From Brachionus rotundiformis (Eukaryota > Rotifera > Eurotatoria > Ploima > Brachionidae): 64,000 nucleotides of DNA. Shown here one piece after another: positions 24,827-37,489 of the stretch. Within the stretch, counting starts at the first letter, position 1, and each line of letters opens with the position of its first letter. Below the pieces are notes generated by a model, which saw nothing but the letters and a program-made list of their open reading frames with translations, had not been told where the DNA came from and did not search any database. Position numbers and translations under genes: made by a program. The stretch spans positions 4,704,107 to 4,768,106 of the forward strand of contig JAESIW010000200.1 in assembly GCA_016802295.1 (NCBI GenBank). The letters are read 5' to 3'.

Positions 24827-27100
24827 TTTTTAAAATATTTCTTCAAATAGTTAATAAATTTTATATTTCATAAGCTTTTTTTATATGCTTATATTTTTTG
24901 CTGTGATTCTAAATTTTAATAGTTTGATCACGACTCATCAGTCTCTAAGGTTTTGATTTATTTTGCCAAATTGGCATTTTTATGAATTTTAAATCAATTG
25001 AAAGATTTAAATTCAAATTAAAAACAGCAATAGATATTTTGTTTAAATTGTATTCAATTTTTTTACCATATAAGTCAACAACCAAGCTAAATAAATGTAC
25101 ACATTGATAAACTACTATCGATTAATTAACATTTGTGTTACTGGATGGATAAATGACTAATATAAACTGTATTATTATTCCTTAGTAATCTTTAATTAAG
25201 TATCCAAGTTTGTCAAATTTAGTTAATTGTCGCTGGTTAAATTTAATAATTTAAATATGTTTAATAAATATTAATACTAATTGATATCTTTAATTGTATA
25301 CAAATTATGACTAAAAGAGGACAAGTACTGCGCATCTGAGGAGAATATAATGGTCCGTCAACAATTTGTAATATTAATAATTTTAGAATTAGATTTACTC
25401 TTTTTAAACGAAACTTTTGATATAATTTTTACCAAAATTAAAAAAAATTTGTAGCCCATTTTCTATGATCTATTTAATTTCATTTAATATATTAAAATTA
25501 ATCTGCCAAATTTAAACTTAAAAAAAAATAATATTAATATATTTGAAATATTATTTAATATTTATCCTGGTTTTTACGAGTCTAACATAGTTTTTTTCGA
25601 TATAAAATTATTATTTAAAAAAATCACATTAATTTCTCCATGAGGTAGTTAAATAATACATATTAAATAAATACTAATTTTTTTATTGTGATTTTCAGGA
25701 TAAACACTTTACAATAACTACCATATCTTTAGATAAACTTGAAATTTTTAAATAAGAACAACTGAGTAAATTTAAATTTCCAAAGCTTTTTGGTTCAATT
25801 TTTTATTTAAAATTAAAATTTTTTATCACGGAGTGACACTACCAGATTAAAGTAAAAAGAATATAGATAATTAATAGGAAATACAAATTACACTTTTTAT
25901 TAATTCCAAGTTTTATAGATTTAGTTTCAATTTTCTAGAACATCCAAACTAGGAAATTGGTACAGTGATGCATTCAAGCATACCTTGAGATGCAACCAGA
26001 ATTTAAGCTTTTCAAAAATAAATTTTAAAAAAATCATTACCTTAAAATTGTCACTAAATTTATTCTTAAAAAAAATAACTGAAATAGAGATAATTGTTGA
26101 CTTAATTATTTTTCAAAACTTCAAATTAAAATTTTTTATTAAAAAAAGAAACCCTGAACCGTGATCTGAAGGTTCTAATTTAAACATTCCATCTTTTGAT
26201 TATAAATTTGAATTTAAAAAAATCTATAATTTTATATATCTACCTTTTTAATTCTGCTCTTGAGCAGGGTCAAAGAAAACCGAAGGCAATTTATTTTTGG
26301 ACAACATGGTGGTTGTCTGATGTTGGAAATGATGCTGGCGAAATGCTCATCTCTTATGAAGCTTCGTTCAGTAGCATGCATTGATTGTAATTCTTCATTT
26401 TCATCAATTGGAGCTAAAGATTGTAGATTCAGCTCTATTAGAAGTATTTAATTATTTAATAATTATTTAAGAAAAAAAAATCTTTTTAAATTTGAAAGCT
26501 TTATTAATTAATTTATAAAGATAAAATTAATGAATTTGAAACTAAATTCTTTTCAGTAATATTGATTTTTAAGAGTAAAAAAAATAACAGCTTCTATTTT
26601 AAATGGAGTGCTAATTAATAAATTTGCATTTATACAATTTTTTTTATTTTATTTCAAAGAATTTATTTATTTATTATTATTGATTTATAGGCTTTTAAGG
26701 AAATTAAAATTTTCTTAATAACATTGTGAAAGCAATATAATAAAAAATTAAATTTTAAATATCAAAAATTAAGGTATATACCATTTTAGTCAAAGTATAG
26801 TCACATGTAGCATTGAATTTTAAGTTTTTTTTTTATTTATTTTTTTAACTGTATAATAAATTGATATTTTTTTAATTTCTAGTATTTAAATTTGAGTGAG
26901 TATCAATCTATACATAAAATAATAACTATTCATAAATTAAGTGAAATATGCATCTAAACTTTTGATAAGAAAATTGCATAACGTGCATAGCTGATATAAA
27001 AAATATAAAATACGAATATCATTTTTAAAATTCCATCTTTTTAAAATAAGGTATTGCCTAAACAAAATCTTTTATCTATTTTTTTGCTGAACGACCAAAT
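24827..27100. other. Intergenic, A+T-rich
   Basis: This stretch is upstream of the minus-strand lectin and of RagC/D, so both promoters should lie here. Apart from a possible lectin remnant at 26268-26450 nothing is recognised. Confidence 0.55.
26268..26450 (+). pseudogene. Possible decayed C-type-lectin exon
   Basis: An acceptor-like TGAGCAG is followed by an islet of higher G+C content. Across two frames it reads TTWWLSDVGNDAGEM and then CIDCNSSFSSIGAKDC. The spacing resembles the WW...C...C end of the neighbouring CTLDs, but the frame is broken and no flanking exon is found. It could be an unrelated fragment. Confidence 0.25.
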
Positions 27101-29376
27101 ATGTTGTCATCCTCAGTAATTGATCAAACTTCATCGCTTTCCATTTCCTCTCAAAACATGATCCTTTCTTCTAATGCACCAATGGTTGACTTTTCAGTCG
27201 GATCCATGCCAGCCAACTATGGATACGACGAGAGCTTTAGCAAAGAAGACGACGACGAGGACTCCAATGAAGAAAGCTCTCAGTTTAAGCCGCGTATTCT
27301 TATCATGGGATTGAGAAAGTAATTTGGCCTAATTGGCCTCAGGGTACTAATATTTCATGTTAAGAGTAGAAGTGGAAAGACTTCAATAAAAAATGTAGTT
27401 TTTCACAAGATGGAACCGAACGATACTTTGTTATTGGACCCAACCACGAAGACAAATCTGGAAGACATTTCATGTTGCTCATTCATAACATTTCAAGTGT
27501 ATGACTGCTCAGGACAGATTGATCTATTCTCGGATCCTACATGTGACTATAATGCCTTACTTAAAGGCTGTGGTTCGCTCATTTTCGTGATTGACGCCCA
27601 GGATGAGGATCATTACAATGACGCTATTTCATGTCTGACACAGACTATTTTTAGAGGCTACAATATCAATCGCGGAATAAAGTTTGAGGTCTTTATTCAC
27701 AAGGTAGATGGTTTTTTGGACGAGAAAAAAATGGAAATTTACAATGAGATTCAGCAAAGGGCTACTGAAATGCTCATACAACAAGATGGGACAGAAACTT
27801 TAATTCAAAAAATTTATCTTAAGTAAATTTAAAGAAAATTTTTTGCTAATTTCTTCTAATTATTATCAGATTTAATCAATTATTTAGAAAATTTAGGAAA
27901 AATATAAAATTTAAATTATTCAATTTATAAAAAATTTTATAGTATTTAATTATTAAAAATGAGTTTTTAATGAAAAATAATTAATAGAAATTAATAGTAT
28001 GAATTTTTGCAATTTTTAAATAAAATAATATTTCAAAATAATAAAATAATTATTATTATTTTGATGAATATTTACAGTTTATTTTAAGAATAATTTAAAC
28101 AATAGAATTGTTATTTATAAAATGGTTGAAAAGTAATTTGATCAAAGCAAATAGAATGGAATAAATAAATATTTTTTTAAATTGAGTAAAATGTTAATTA
28201 ATTTGTACTAGAAAAGTCAAAAAATCTAATTTTTTAATGTCCAAGTGATATTCATCATGATAATAATAATAAAATTAATAAAGCTAATATTTTAAGTTTT
28301 TTCAAGAATTTTCGAAAAATAAAAAAGGTTGAAAAGTAATTTTGTTAAAATTTTTATTAAGTGGAAAAGACTCGCTAAATTTTTTTGGCATATAACTTGA
28401 AATAATGATTTATAAATTATTTTCTAATTTTAGTTTATATTCAAATTAAAAATCATGTTTAAAAAAGATATTTTTAACAAATAATCTCGAAATGATGATA
28501 AGATTTTAACCTCATTGAAAAATAAAAAATATTAAATTAATTTTGTTAAAACCAAATTGGTTCAGAATTAATTTTTGGAAAAAAGTTAATCAATTAATTT
28601 TGATTAGAACCAAATTATTAAAATTTTTTATAATTTTATTTATTAAATTTTTAGCTATCATCTAACAAGTATATATGATCATTCGATTTTTGAAGCCTTC
28701 AGCAAAGTTGTACATAAGCTAATACCTCAACATAGGCAATTGGAACGCTTGCTTGACTTCTTGTGCAATGTGAATTTTGAATTAAGAGTTTTAATTTTAT
28801 TTTATTTTGTTTAATGAAGAGTTGTGGTTTGGAAAGAGCTTTTTTGTTCGATGTAGCCAGTAAAATATTTATCGCATCTGATTGCATAAGTCCTTTAGAT
28901 ACCCAATTATATGAGCTATGCTGTGATAAAATTGATCTTGTCTTGGATATTTCAAAAATTTACTCGTAAGCATAGCCAAACATCATTTTTTTGTCTATAT
29001 TTTACTAATTAAATTAAATCGTTGATTTAAATAATCTTAACTTCAACATGGTTTTTTTCATAGATCAAAAGACGCTGAAGGTATATCGGTAGATGATGCT
29101 TCTTATACATGTGTGAAGCTTAACAATGAGTTATATCTTTATATGAAACAGGTGAACAAGTTCCTAGCATTTGTTTGTGTTATTCGCGATGAGATATTTA
29201 TGGAAAATAGAGGAATAATGGATTACAATTTGACACTTTTTAAGGACTCCATCAAAGACATTCTATCTACGCCGCAGAATGTGAATCAAAATCAGTCTTT
29301 AAACAATCAAAATAATACAAACAGTAGTGAACCTGATACCTCCAACATGGCTAGCAGTTTGCTCGGAAATGTATAA
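27101..29376 (+). CDS. RRAGC: Rag GTPase, RagC/RagD type
   Basis: Exons 27101-27318, 27370-27822, 28655-28769, 28820-28965 and 29064-29376 close to 414 aa. After an acidic, Ser-rich N-terminus comes the P-loop GLRKSGKTS (split by intron 1), then VVFHKMEPNDTL, the G3 element DCSGQ, VIDAQD, FIHKVDG (G4-like) and the C-terminal roadblock region (CGLERAFLFDVASKI, YELCCDKID, YLYMKQVNKFLAFV). This order is diagnostic of RagC/D. The family forms heterodimers with RagA/B on the lysosome and recruits mTORC1 in response to amino acids. Acceptor choice at 27369 restores the P-loop. A second AG five bases upstream would break the frame. The C-terminal tail is Asn/Gln-rich. The gene appears intact. Confidence 0.93.
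27823..28654 (+). other. Intron 2 of the RagC/D gene
   Basis: An 832-bp intron, GTAAAT to TTTTAG, the longest in this gene. It is A+T-rich and no inserted element is recognised. Confidence 0.8.
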
Positions 29377-30466
29377 TGTTTTAAGAAAATTATTAATAAG
29401 ATTTTTTTTTTGGTAATTAAAGATCCAGAACCAGTTTTTATTTATGTATTTTATTACATTCGTTTTTTAAATCAATAAGAATAAATTCAAATTTGATTCA
29501 GTTTTTTAATTAAAATTTATTTATGAGAAATTTGTGGAAAAATATTATCCTTTTATCTTATGTATTTACTCCTATTATTGAACATTGTTATTTAAAATCA
29601 ATTACAAACATAGAGCTCTTTGATTAGTTTTGATTTTGAACAAAAAATAATTAAGTATTAATATAACTGGCGTTCAATAAATGACCGTTTTTGTTTTGTA
29701 AAAAAATATGTTTCACTCAGCTTTGTAAAATTCGAATCTTGTCGCTATAACTTTCAATAAGCTTTAAATATATATTTGTGGGTATCACTTTTGATTTGAC
29801 TAAGGAGTCATGAATAAAACAAAATTTGATATCTCATTTTTGGAAATGTATTGACATAAGTGTTTTTACTTAAATGAAAGCTAAATAAATCTGGTTTCTA
29901 AAAATATATAAGACTATAAGATGGTTCTTTGGATTTTTGAAATAATTTATTCTTTAACCTTAGAATTTATAAAATTTTTATTTTTGAATTTTTTAAATTT
30001 TAACTTATTTTGTATCAATTATTAAAAAAAATATCAAAAAATGTTCCAAAATGGCCATCTCGCTCGCTCGAGATCTCGCTATGGCCGATTTTAATCAGCA
30101 TTAAATTTCACATCAGAAAATTGTAAATCAAAAATTGGTAATATTCAAATCTTCTAGGACATTTATGGTCAAAAGTCGGTCAAGGTGATTTGGGCCCGTT
30201 TTCGCATAACTAGTACCGTAAACTCGCCCAAACAACCCCGGGGGTACAAATCGTAAATTTCGTTTTTTACCAGGCATCTAACACGTGTTTTGAATTTTTT
30301 AGGAAAATACTTTTACTTCGACATAAAAACTAAAAATTCGGTTTTAAGTCGGCATTAAATCAGTCAAAAATGAATATTTTTATTTGATTTTAAAAAAAAT
30401 TAAATTTTATTTGAAAAATGACTTTTTTGTTTTAATGCGTTTATAATTATTGCACCAGTTTATAAT
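29377..30466. other. Intergenic between RagC/D and the pogo remnant
   Basis: Mostly A+T-rich. From about 30050 to 30300 the base composition rises (CTCGCTCGCTCGAGATC, a CCCCGGGGG run). This probably marks the 5' non-coding part of the following transposon remnant, but no terminal inverted repeat could be fixed. Confidence 0.5.
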
Positions 30467-31488
30467 TATTGCGCTGAAAATGGTATTGTTTTGCTTTTCA
30501 TTCCAGCAAGATTGACGAATCTTTTACAACCGGCATACGTTGCTTGGTTCGCTTCTTGAAGAAGGGCTATAGAAAAAAATGGAACAATTGGTATATGAAC
30601 GATGTACGAGTTTTTACAAATCAAGGCAATGCCAAGTCTCCAGGATATGCAAAGTGTTTTGAATGATTGGGTGAGCTCTGGAACAATTTCGAAACTGATT
30701 TAGTAAAGCAAAGCTTTGCTTCTTGTGGAATCAAGCCACATAGAATCAATCAGGATGTAATTGAAGTTGATTTTCAAGAACTGCACGGTCCTTTAAAGGA
30801 GATGGTAAAAAAAAAGATCGTTATCAATTCCTACATAGATAAAGATTGCGAGCTACAGGACGCGAACATGATGTTTTCCGAATCAAATAATAAAGATGTT
30901 TTTGGAGAAGATGACTCAACGAGCGCATCAGCTGAAACTGAACCAGATGAAAATGAAATTCCAGAATAAACCGACTCTTTGGAGATGGATAACGACTTAA
31001 TGACGACTCAAGAGACGGCTTTGATTCAAAATCTTGAAGCGGCCATACCACGATCAAGTTCGAACCGGTTGAGTTTAAAAGATGCTACAAACATTTTAAA
31101 TCTGGAGCGCATTAAACTACCTACTTCATCTGCTGCAACAGATAGCGAGGATAAAGAAAATTAAACTCACGCACAGATCCAGTTGACTCCTCCAACCAAC
31201 GAGACGAATAAAACAACATCAGAACAAAATAAAAGAAAAAGCCCTGAGACCGAGCCTGAGATCCCAGTTCCGAAAAAAAGGGGAAGGAAGCTAGGTAGCA
31301 AAAATAAGAAAACGATTGAAAGAGAGGCTAAAGAGTCTAAACGAAATCAAACGAAAAAGAAAATTCTCATAAATAATTTATTTTTAATTCAGAAAATCTT
31401 TAAAACCGAATTCTCACTTTTGACCCCGGCAATAAATACGAAAAGTCATTTTTCAAATAAAATTTCATTTCATTTCTATTTTTTTTGA
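30467..31488 (+). pseudogene. Dead pogo/Tigger-like (DDE_1) transposase, C-terminal part
   Basis: Frame one reads AENGIVLLFIPARLTN and LLQPAYVAW, the conserved third catalytic block of pogo-type transposases. The catalytic Asp of the QPxD element has become Tyr. A frameshift near 30555 leads to LKKGYRKKWNNWY. That frame continues to SFASCGI, an acidic segment and an AT-hook-like basic tail (KKRGRKLGSK). Three in-frame stops interrupt it (30664, 30967, 31162). The N-terminal DNA-binding half and the first two Asp residues are absent. The pattern is that of an old cut-and-paste copy decaying without selection. Confidence 0.75.
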
Positions 31489-32344
31489 AATTCATCTTGG
31501 AAACGAAATATCAAAAATTATGTATACTATGTACTTTGTATTCCCTTGTTCAATTCTGCTGCACCAGAAGTTAAGACAGGCCAGTTAAAAATACAAAAAA
31601 TTAATTTGTTTATAATTTTTTTTACTTTAAAATCGAGTCTTGATTACGCATTTAACTAAGGCTAAATGCATTAGAGTGTTTGATGCAGAACTAAACGCGT
31701 GATTACGCTCTAACAGCATGCGCTCAGAGTTAATAACATTAAAGTATGGGCGAGACGTACTTTGGTACATGGTTCAAAGGCCTGTGTTAACTTGTGATGC
31801 AGAAGTCGTACAAGGGGGTTCGGTAGTATCTTTTTTAATAATTGACAATCTAAATTATTCTAGATTATATTCAATAAAACTGACACAAACATTAGTATTT
31901 TTGTTATTACAATATATCATACGCCTAAATTAACAAAATAAATATTATATTAATTATAAAATATATAAATAAATATTCTTTTTATTAAAAGACAAAAAAT
32001 CTTAATTAATTGAAGCCAAAATAACTGTTTATTTTTGATGAAAAATGTTACCGGGTAAATCTAAAGACTTTAACCATATACATATTATTAAATTTAATTA
32101 AATATTTCTGAATTTTTCTTTTATTAAAATTATCTATTCACAAGCTAAGATTTTCTAGCATATTCTTCGAACAATCTTTATTTATTAGTCATGGAAACAT
32201 CAAGAAAATATTTATTGCACCATCTCATGAATACACATCACCATAAGCAAAATATATTTCACCCTCTTTGGTATCAAACAATGCAAGTAGAAATTTTAAA
32301 AATTGCTTAATTTTAAACTAAGAAAGTTTAGTTCTTTATTCAAA
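31489..32344. other. Intergenic upstream of the USP gene
   Basis: A patch at 31640-31830 has short internal repeats (GATTACGC twice, GCATTAGAG) and higher G+C content. It may be the end of the transposon remnant. The rest is A+T-rich and should hold the USP promoter. No gene is seen. Confidence 0.5.
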
Positions 32345-35300
32345 ATGAAAAGTATTGAAAGTCAAAAGCAACTTGCTCTTGAGTATTTGAATAAGCGGCT
32401 AAAAGAAGGCGATAAATGGTATTTGGTAAATGCCGAATGGTTCAAAAAATGGCTGAGTTACATAGGCATCAACAAGGATAGTACAATCACCGCTTGCGAG
32501 TCATCCAACCAACCACCGGGAAAGTTATCGAACCAATCGATACTTAAAAAAGATCCGGACACTGGCGTCTATTACTTAAAAGAAGACCTAATTGAAGAAA
32601 TAGACTATTTTACGGTACCACAAGAGCTTTGGCAATGCTTAATTGAAGTTTACTCTGTTGAGTCTGAGAACGATGTTGCCGAACGATTGGTTATAAATGA
32701 CTCAACCGAAGAGAGCCCTGAACTTAAAATTGAAGTCAAACTGCTAAGAATTGAATTAGTTTATAAAAAAGAGAGCAAAGTATTTTACCTAAGTAGGCAA
32801 ACAAAATTTAACATGATAAAAAACTTGTTAAAAATTGGCACAGAAAAGCCTGTTAGATTTTTTTTTAAATTAGACTCGAGGCAACACTTGATTGACACGG
32901 TCAAAAGCCCTACATTGTTGAGCGGTGGAGCGGGCATGAATGACACAATTTTGGTTGATGACGAAATACCAGTTGCTCCTGGCTTAAACACTCGATCCTC
33001 AATGCGCAGTCAGGAATCGTATAGCAATCGGTACAGCGCTCACAAGCCTGGTCTTTGCGGTCTAAGCAATTTGGGAAATACGTGTTTTATGAACACCTCT
33101 ATCCAGTGTATGAGTAATGTGCCACTTTTGACCGATTATTTCCGCAAAGGTTTGTACAAGTCAGAGATTAATTTGGACAACCCTCTTGGATGTAGAGGCC
33201 AATTGGCTGAAGCATATGCTGATTTGATAGATGAAATCTGGTCTGGTAAAAACAGCTATACTGTACCAAGGAATTTTAAGTTTAATCTAAGCAGATTTGC
33301 GCCACAGTTTACCGGCTTTCAGCAACAAGACTCTCAAGAGCTGCTTGCCTTTCTGCTAGATGGTCTGCATGAAGATTTGAATAGAATAAAAAAAAAGCCC
33401 TACGTAGAGCTTGGAAGTCACGTGGGAAAAAATGATGAAGAGTTTGCCAAAGAGTCTTGGCAAGACCACATGAAGCGAAATGATTCAATTATTGTTGATA
33501 TTTTTCACGGTTTGCTCAAGTCAACTCTTAATTGCTTGGTCTGTAATGAAATATCAATTAAATTCGATCCATTTTGTTATTTATCTGTGCCTTTGCCATC
33601 AAAGAAAGAAATACTAATCCAGCTAGTCCTAGTACCTTTAGATCAGACTAAGCCATTAATAAAAGTAATTTTTTTTGCCATAATTTTAAATTATATGATG
33701 ATAAATTAGCTAAAAGAGCTTTTAGTTTATAGAAACTTTTATAATTAAAAATTGAATATTAAACTTTGAAAGTCTTTTTTTACTTTTAAGTCAAAAGCCA
33801 TTTTGTTAATTAAGTCATTAAGCTATTAAAAATTTCATAAATCAATATTTTAAATAATTTATAATTGAATTGAAAAAAAAATAGCTGATTAGATTTTCAA
33901 AATTAAAGATAATTAGCATTATTCATTTTAAAAATTCAATTAAATCCAAATATGTGAACTCAAAATTTAAAAGCAAACCTTTCTTTATTAATTTTAACAA
34001 AAAAGTTAATTTAAAAAATCTTTAAAAAAACATTAAAGATCATTGAGTGATAAATTTTTGTTTAAAAAATTAAGGAATATATTTTGAAATTCTTAGAATC
34101 TCTTATTTCTAAGTACTTTTTTTCTATTTTTTTATTAATTAAGTTCAAATGTCCGGTTGTAAAAAGCGGCAATATTCAAGATTTGTGCAAATCTTTGGAA
34201 AATATAATCGAAAAAGAAGGCTTTGAACTACCAAGGTCTCATATGGCAGTTGCTGAGGTTTATTCGAACAAAATTTTTAAAACATTCAATAACACTGACA
34301 ACGTTTCATCAATAAAAGAACGCGATGAAATTTATGTGTAAGTTTTTATAAAAAAAATTCATGAGATTTTATTAAATAAATAGATTTATAGTTTTTTAAT
34401 TAAATAAATAAAATTTTAAATTTCTTATAAACTTCCAGTTTTAAGTAAAAATTATGCTAAAAAGAAAAGAAGGACTTTGTTCCATTCTGAGTAGCCTGAG
34501 GGTTTCCCTCAAATAAATATAATATAATAATAAAAATTAAGTCAAAATTATAGACTCATGAATTCAATTGATAACTAAACTGCATGGTATAACAAAAAAT
34601 TCTTTTAGGTTTGAACTGCCTGATAGCATCCATTCTAACGATTATTACAAAGTTATATTGAACATGAAAGAAAAATGTGAATACAAAAGCAATTCATCTT
34701 ATTTTGGTATACCAATTCTACTAATGGTGCCCAAATCAACTCCACTAACATACGGCTCTCTTTACCAATTTATCAACAAAAATGTAAAGCGATTTTTCAA
34801 AGCAGACAACTTGGATGCTTCTCTAAGCGACGAAATAAATTCCAAGCTAAATAATAGCCTAAATGTTAATGATAATGAGCATGAAGTTAGCATGGACGAT
34901 GATGACGATGTGGTAACTGACTCTTCTCAGACCAATCTCCGCTCATCGGATCGCTTGAAGCAAAAAGCACTAAAGAGCAAAAGGTTGTTTAGCTTGTACC
35001 TGATACGAAATGACAGCTACGACTATGATAGCTCGTCACAAGATGTCGCAGATGAGACTGAATTCAATCTTACCAAATACAGCCAAGGCCAAACTTTTGG
35101 TGAAGGAATTCATTTGGTGGCTGATTTAAACGCAACTTCAAGTCAGAAAGGCTACAACAAAAAAGTTTATGAACAGCCCGAGGAACATGATAGTTGCTCG
35201 ATGTTTTTAACCAAAAAAAAAGAATCCATCAAACTGTCCGATTGCTTTAACTTGTACACTAAAATGGAAGAACTAAGTGAACAAGACTACTGGTACTGTT

Positions 35301-35821
35301 CCAAATGTAAAACGCATCAGCGATCAACAAAAAAATTTGACTTGTGGAGTCTACCCAAAGTCCTAGTCGTTCATCTTAAAAGATTTTCCTATTCGAGATA
35401 CTACAGAGACAAAATAGATGCGCTAGTCGATTTTCCAGTGCATGACTTGGACATGTCAAGTTATTTGATTGGAAACAAAACAGATGAGACCAAGTATAGT
35501 TTAATTGCTGTGTCCAACCATTATGGTTCATTGGGGGGTGGACATTGTAAGAATAAATTTAAAGGTGATAAAGGATATATTTCTAATTTTAATTATTTAG
35601 ATACTGCATATGCAATTAATAGAATAGATGGAAAATGGTATTATTTTGATGATTCGAGTGTGAGCTCGTCGGATGAGACAAGTGTATGCACACCGGCAGC
35701 CTACTTGTTAGTTTATTTGAGAAACGATTTGTATAAGGAATATATTGTAAGCGATGCAGTAAATCCGGAAACTTTAAATGGAGATGGTTCTTTAAATGAC
35801 CAGGAAAAAATGGATTTATAA
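32345..35821 (+). CDS. Ubiquitin-specific protease, USP4/11/15 type
   Basis: Exons 32345-33664, 34144-34337, 34609-35546 and 35601-35821 close to 890 aa, slightly shorter than the usual ~950. The order is an N-terminal DUSP domain (WYLVNAEWFKKWLSYIG), a ubiquitin-like region (about residues 120-220), then the split USP catalytic core. The Cys box is GLSNLGNTCFMN, the QQQDSQELLAFLLD segment follows, and zinc ribbon pairs CLVC and CSKC are visible. A variable acidic insert (about 34880-35200) precedes the His box GGGHYTAYA and WYYFDDSSV. It removes ubiquitin from protein substrates. ATG 32345 has a good CAAA context. The upstream TTG extension is not needed. The last intron, 35547-35600, is 54 bp and open in frame, but removing it restores the family sequence at the active-site His. 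Confidence 0.92.
33665..34143 (+). other. Intron 1 of the USP gene
   Basis: A 479-bp A+T-rich intron (GTAATT...TTAAG) with no inserted element seen. The next intron (34338-34608) carries a small repeat, noted separately. Confidence 0.8.
34455..34530 (+). repeat. Short dispersed repeat in USP intron 2
   Basis: AAAAGAAGGACTTTGTTCC followed by GCCTGAGGGTTTCCCTCAAAT and an AATAAT-rich tail. Related sequence occurs on the minus strand at 60235-60292 (GAAGGACTTGATCC, GCCTGTGGGTCACCC) and partly at 63384-63440. The tail suggests the 3' end of a non-LTR retroelement family. Confidence 0.5.
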
Positions 35822-36076
35822 TTTTTTTCAGTGAATTTAATATTTTAAAATCTTTGACCAATCATTTTACATACAAACATTGAATTATTCATTAAAATCG
35901 ATTTTTATTTATTTTTTAATACTTTTTGGGTTAAATTTTATTTTTGAAAAATATAATAAATTTTTTAAACAAAGCTTAAATGGATGATTTATTAATAACT
36001 AATGATAATCAATAGAATATGAATCGATTAATGTAATTTAGGCTTAAATAATAGTATGTTTATCTTTAAAAAAATT

Positions 36077-36148
36077 TTCCCACACCGGGAATTGAACCCG
36101 GGCCGCCTGCGTGAAAGGCAGGAATCCTAACCACTAGACCATATGGGA
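36077..36148 (-). tRNA. tRNA-Glu (anticodon TTC)
   Basis: A complete 72-nt cloverleaf on the minus strand. The acceptor stem TCCCATA pairs with TGTGGGA (one T-G pair). The D arm carries TGGTCTAGTGGTTAGGA (A box), the anticodon stem CCTGC/GCAGG encloses the loop CTTTCAC giving anticodon TTC, and the T arm is CCGGGTTCAATTCCCGG (B box). A run of T follows the 3' end on the minus strand as RNA polymerase III terminator. No intron is present. It decodes GAA/GAG. Confidence 0.96.
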
Positions 36149-37489
36149 CCTATTTACCAGAATTAAAAATAAACCAACTAAATAAAATATAAATGTGATT
36201 TAATTTATTATGGAAAATATTGTTAATGTTAAAAAAAATCGACCTCAACACAACATAACAATATTAAGATTAGATTTTCTTTTAATCTAATGATAAGGCT
36301 GCTAGGACAGAATATATGAAAGTGCAATCGCTTAAGCTTTTGATCGCAATAAGATCTAATACTTAATATTGAGCAAATTAAACTTCAATTATAAAATGAT
36401 TAAATTAAATTGAGTCGAAGAACTACAGTCAAAATAGTATGAATGAGGTAAAATTGTTTTTTAGTGTAATTATATAAAATAAAACAAAAATAATAATGGC
36501 CCATTATTATTGTTTCAGGTACAGAAAATTAATTTATTTTTAAAATTTTTTTAATTTGTTATTGTACGTGAACTCACAGCTATTAAGTGATCACATTTGT
36601 AGTGTCTGAGCCACTTACTGCAATTGCATGTAGTTAATTTCCATTGATATTATTATCTGTTTATTTTAACAACATGGATTGACTAAATGTATCCGATAAA
36701 ATCATCAAAATTTGTATATTTTTTTAATTCTTTGCTTAAATATTGAGGATTGTGGTTGCCTATTTTGATTAATTAATATTTACTAAAATAAAATAAATTT
36801 CAAAAAAATACTGAAACAAAATTTGTTGCACCTTTTTTACCTTAAAATAATTTTTCTGATGTAAATAAAAGACAAAAGTAAAACATCAATTAGACTTGGT
36901 TTGATTATTGATTTTGTTTACCTTAATAAAAGAAAATAAAGTTTTTTTTTTGGTAAAAAAGATGCAACAATGTATGTTTTTTCAAACACATTTTATCTTA
37001 GTAAATTTAATTTATCAAAATAGGATGAATTTATGTTCTTTTTGTTTTTTGTTTCACAATACCAATTTAAGTTATTATTAAAAATACAATGTTAACCTTT
37101 GATTGAACCGATGGTAATAAAATTATTAATAAAATGAAAAAAAAATTGGATTTTTTTATTTAGGAATAAAAAATAGCTTTGTGATCAAAAAGTGAATGGT
37201 GAAATCTGTACCACTTAAGTTTTCAATAAACAATTATCTTAATTATTATTGAATTATTCCAAATAAACCAAAAATTTTTTATAAACTTATAATGTTCTAT
37301 ATAATTTAAACAATTTATACAAATTGTAAATCAGTCCATTTTAAGAAAGACTTGATGAATTTAAACTTATGGCTGTTTTTTGTGAATATTTTCTAAACTC
37401 GTGCGCATCTTGTCCAGTTATTGAGCATGGGCACAATTGAGCTGAGCAACAATACAGGAATGAAGAAAAGTCACATCTCAAATAAGAAG
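36149..37489. other. Intergenic, A+T-rich, with one MITE
   Basis: No gene is seen. A 147-bp inverted-repeat element at 36824-36970 is listed separately. Confidence 0.6.
36824..36970. mobile_element. 147-bp MITE-like element
   Basis: The ends are inverted: left GTTGCACCTTTTTTACC, right GGTAAAAAAGATGCAAC (one mismatch over 17 bp). A related sequence recurs at about 60965-61115, sharing GATTATTGATTTTG and AAAAAAGATGCAA. There is no coding capacity. It is likely a non-autonomous DNA transposon of unassigned superfamily. Confidence 0.6.
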
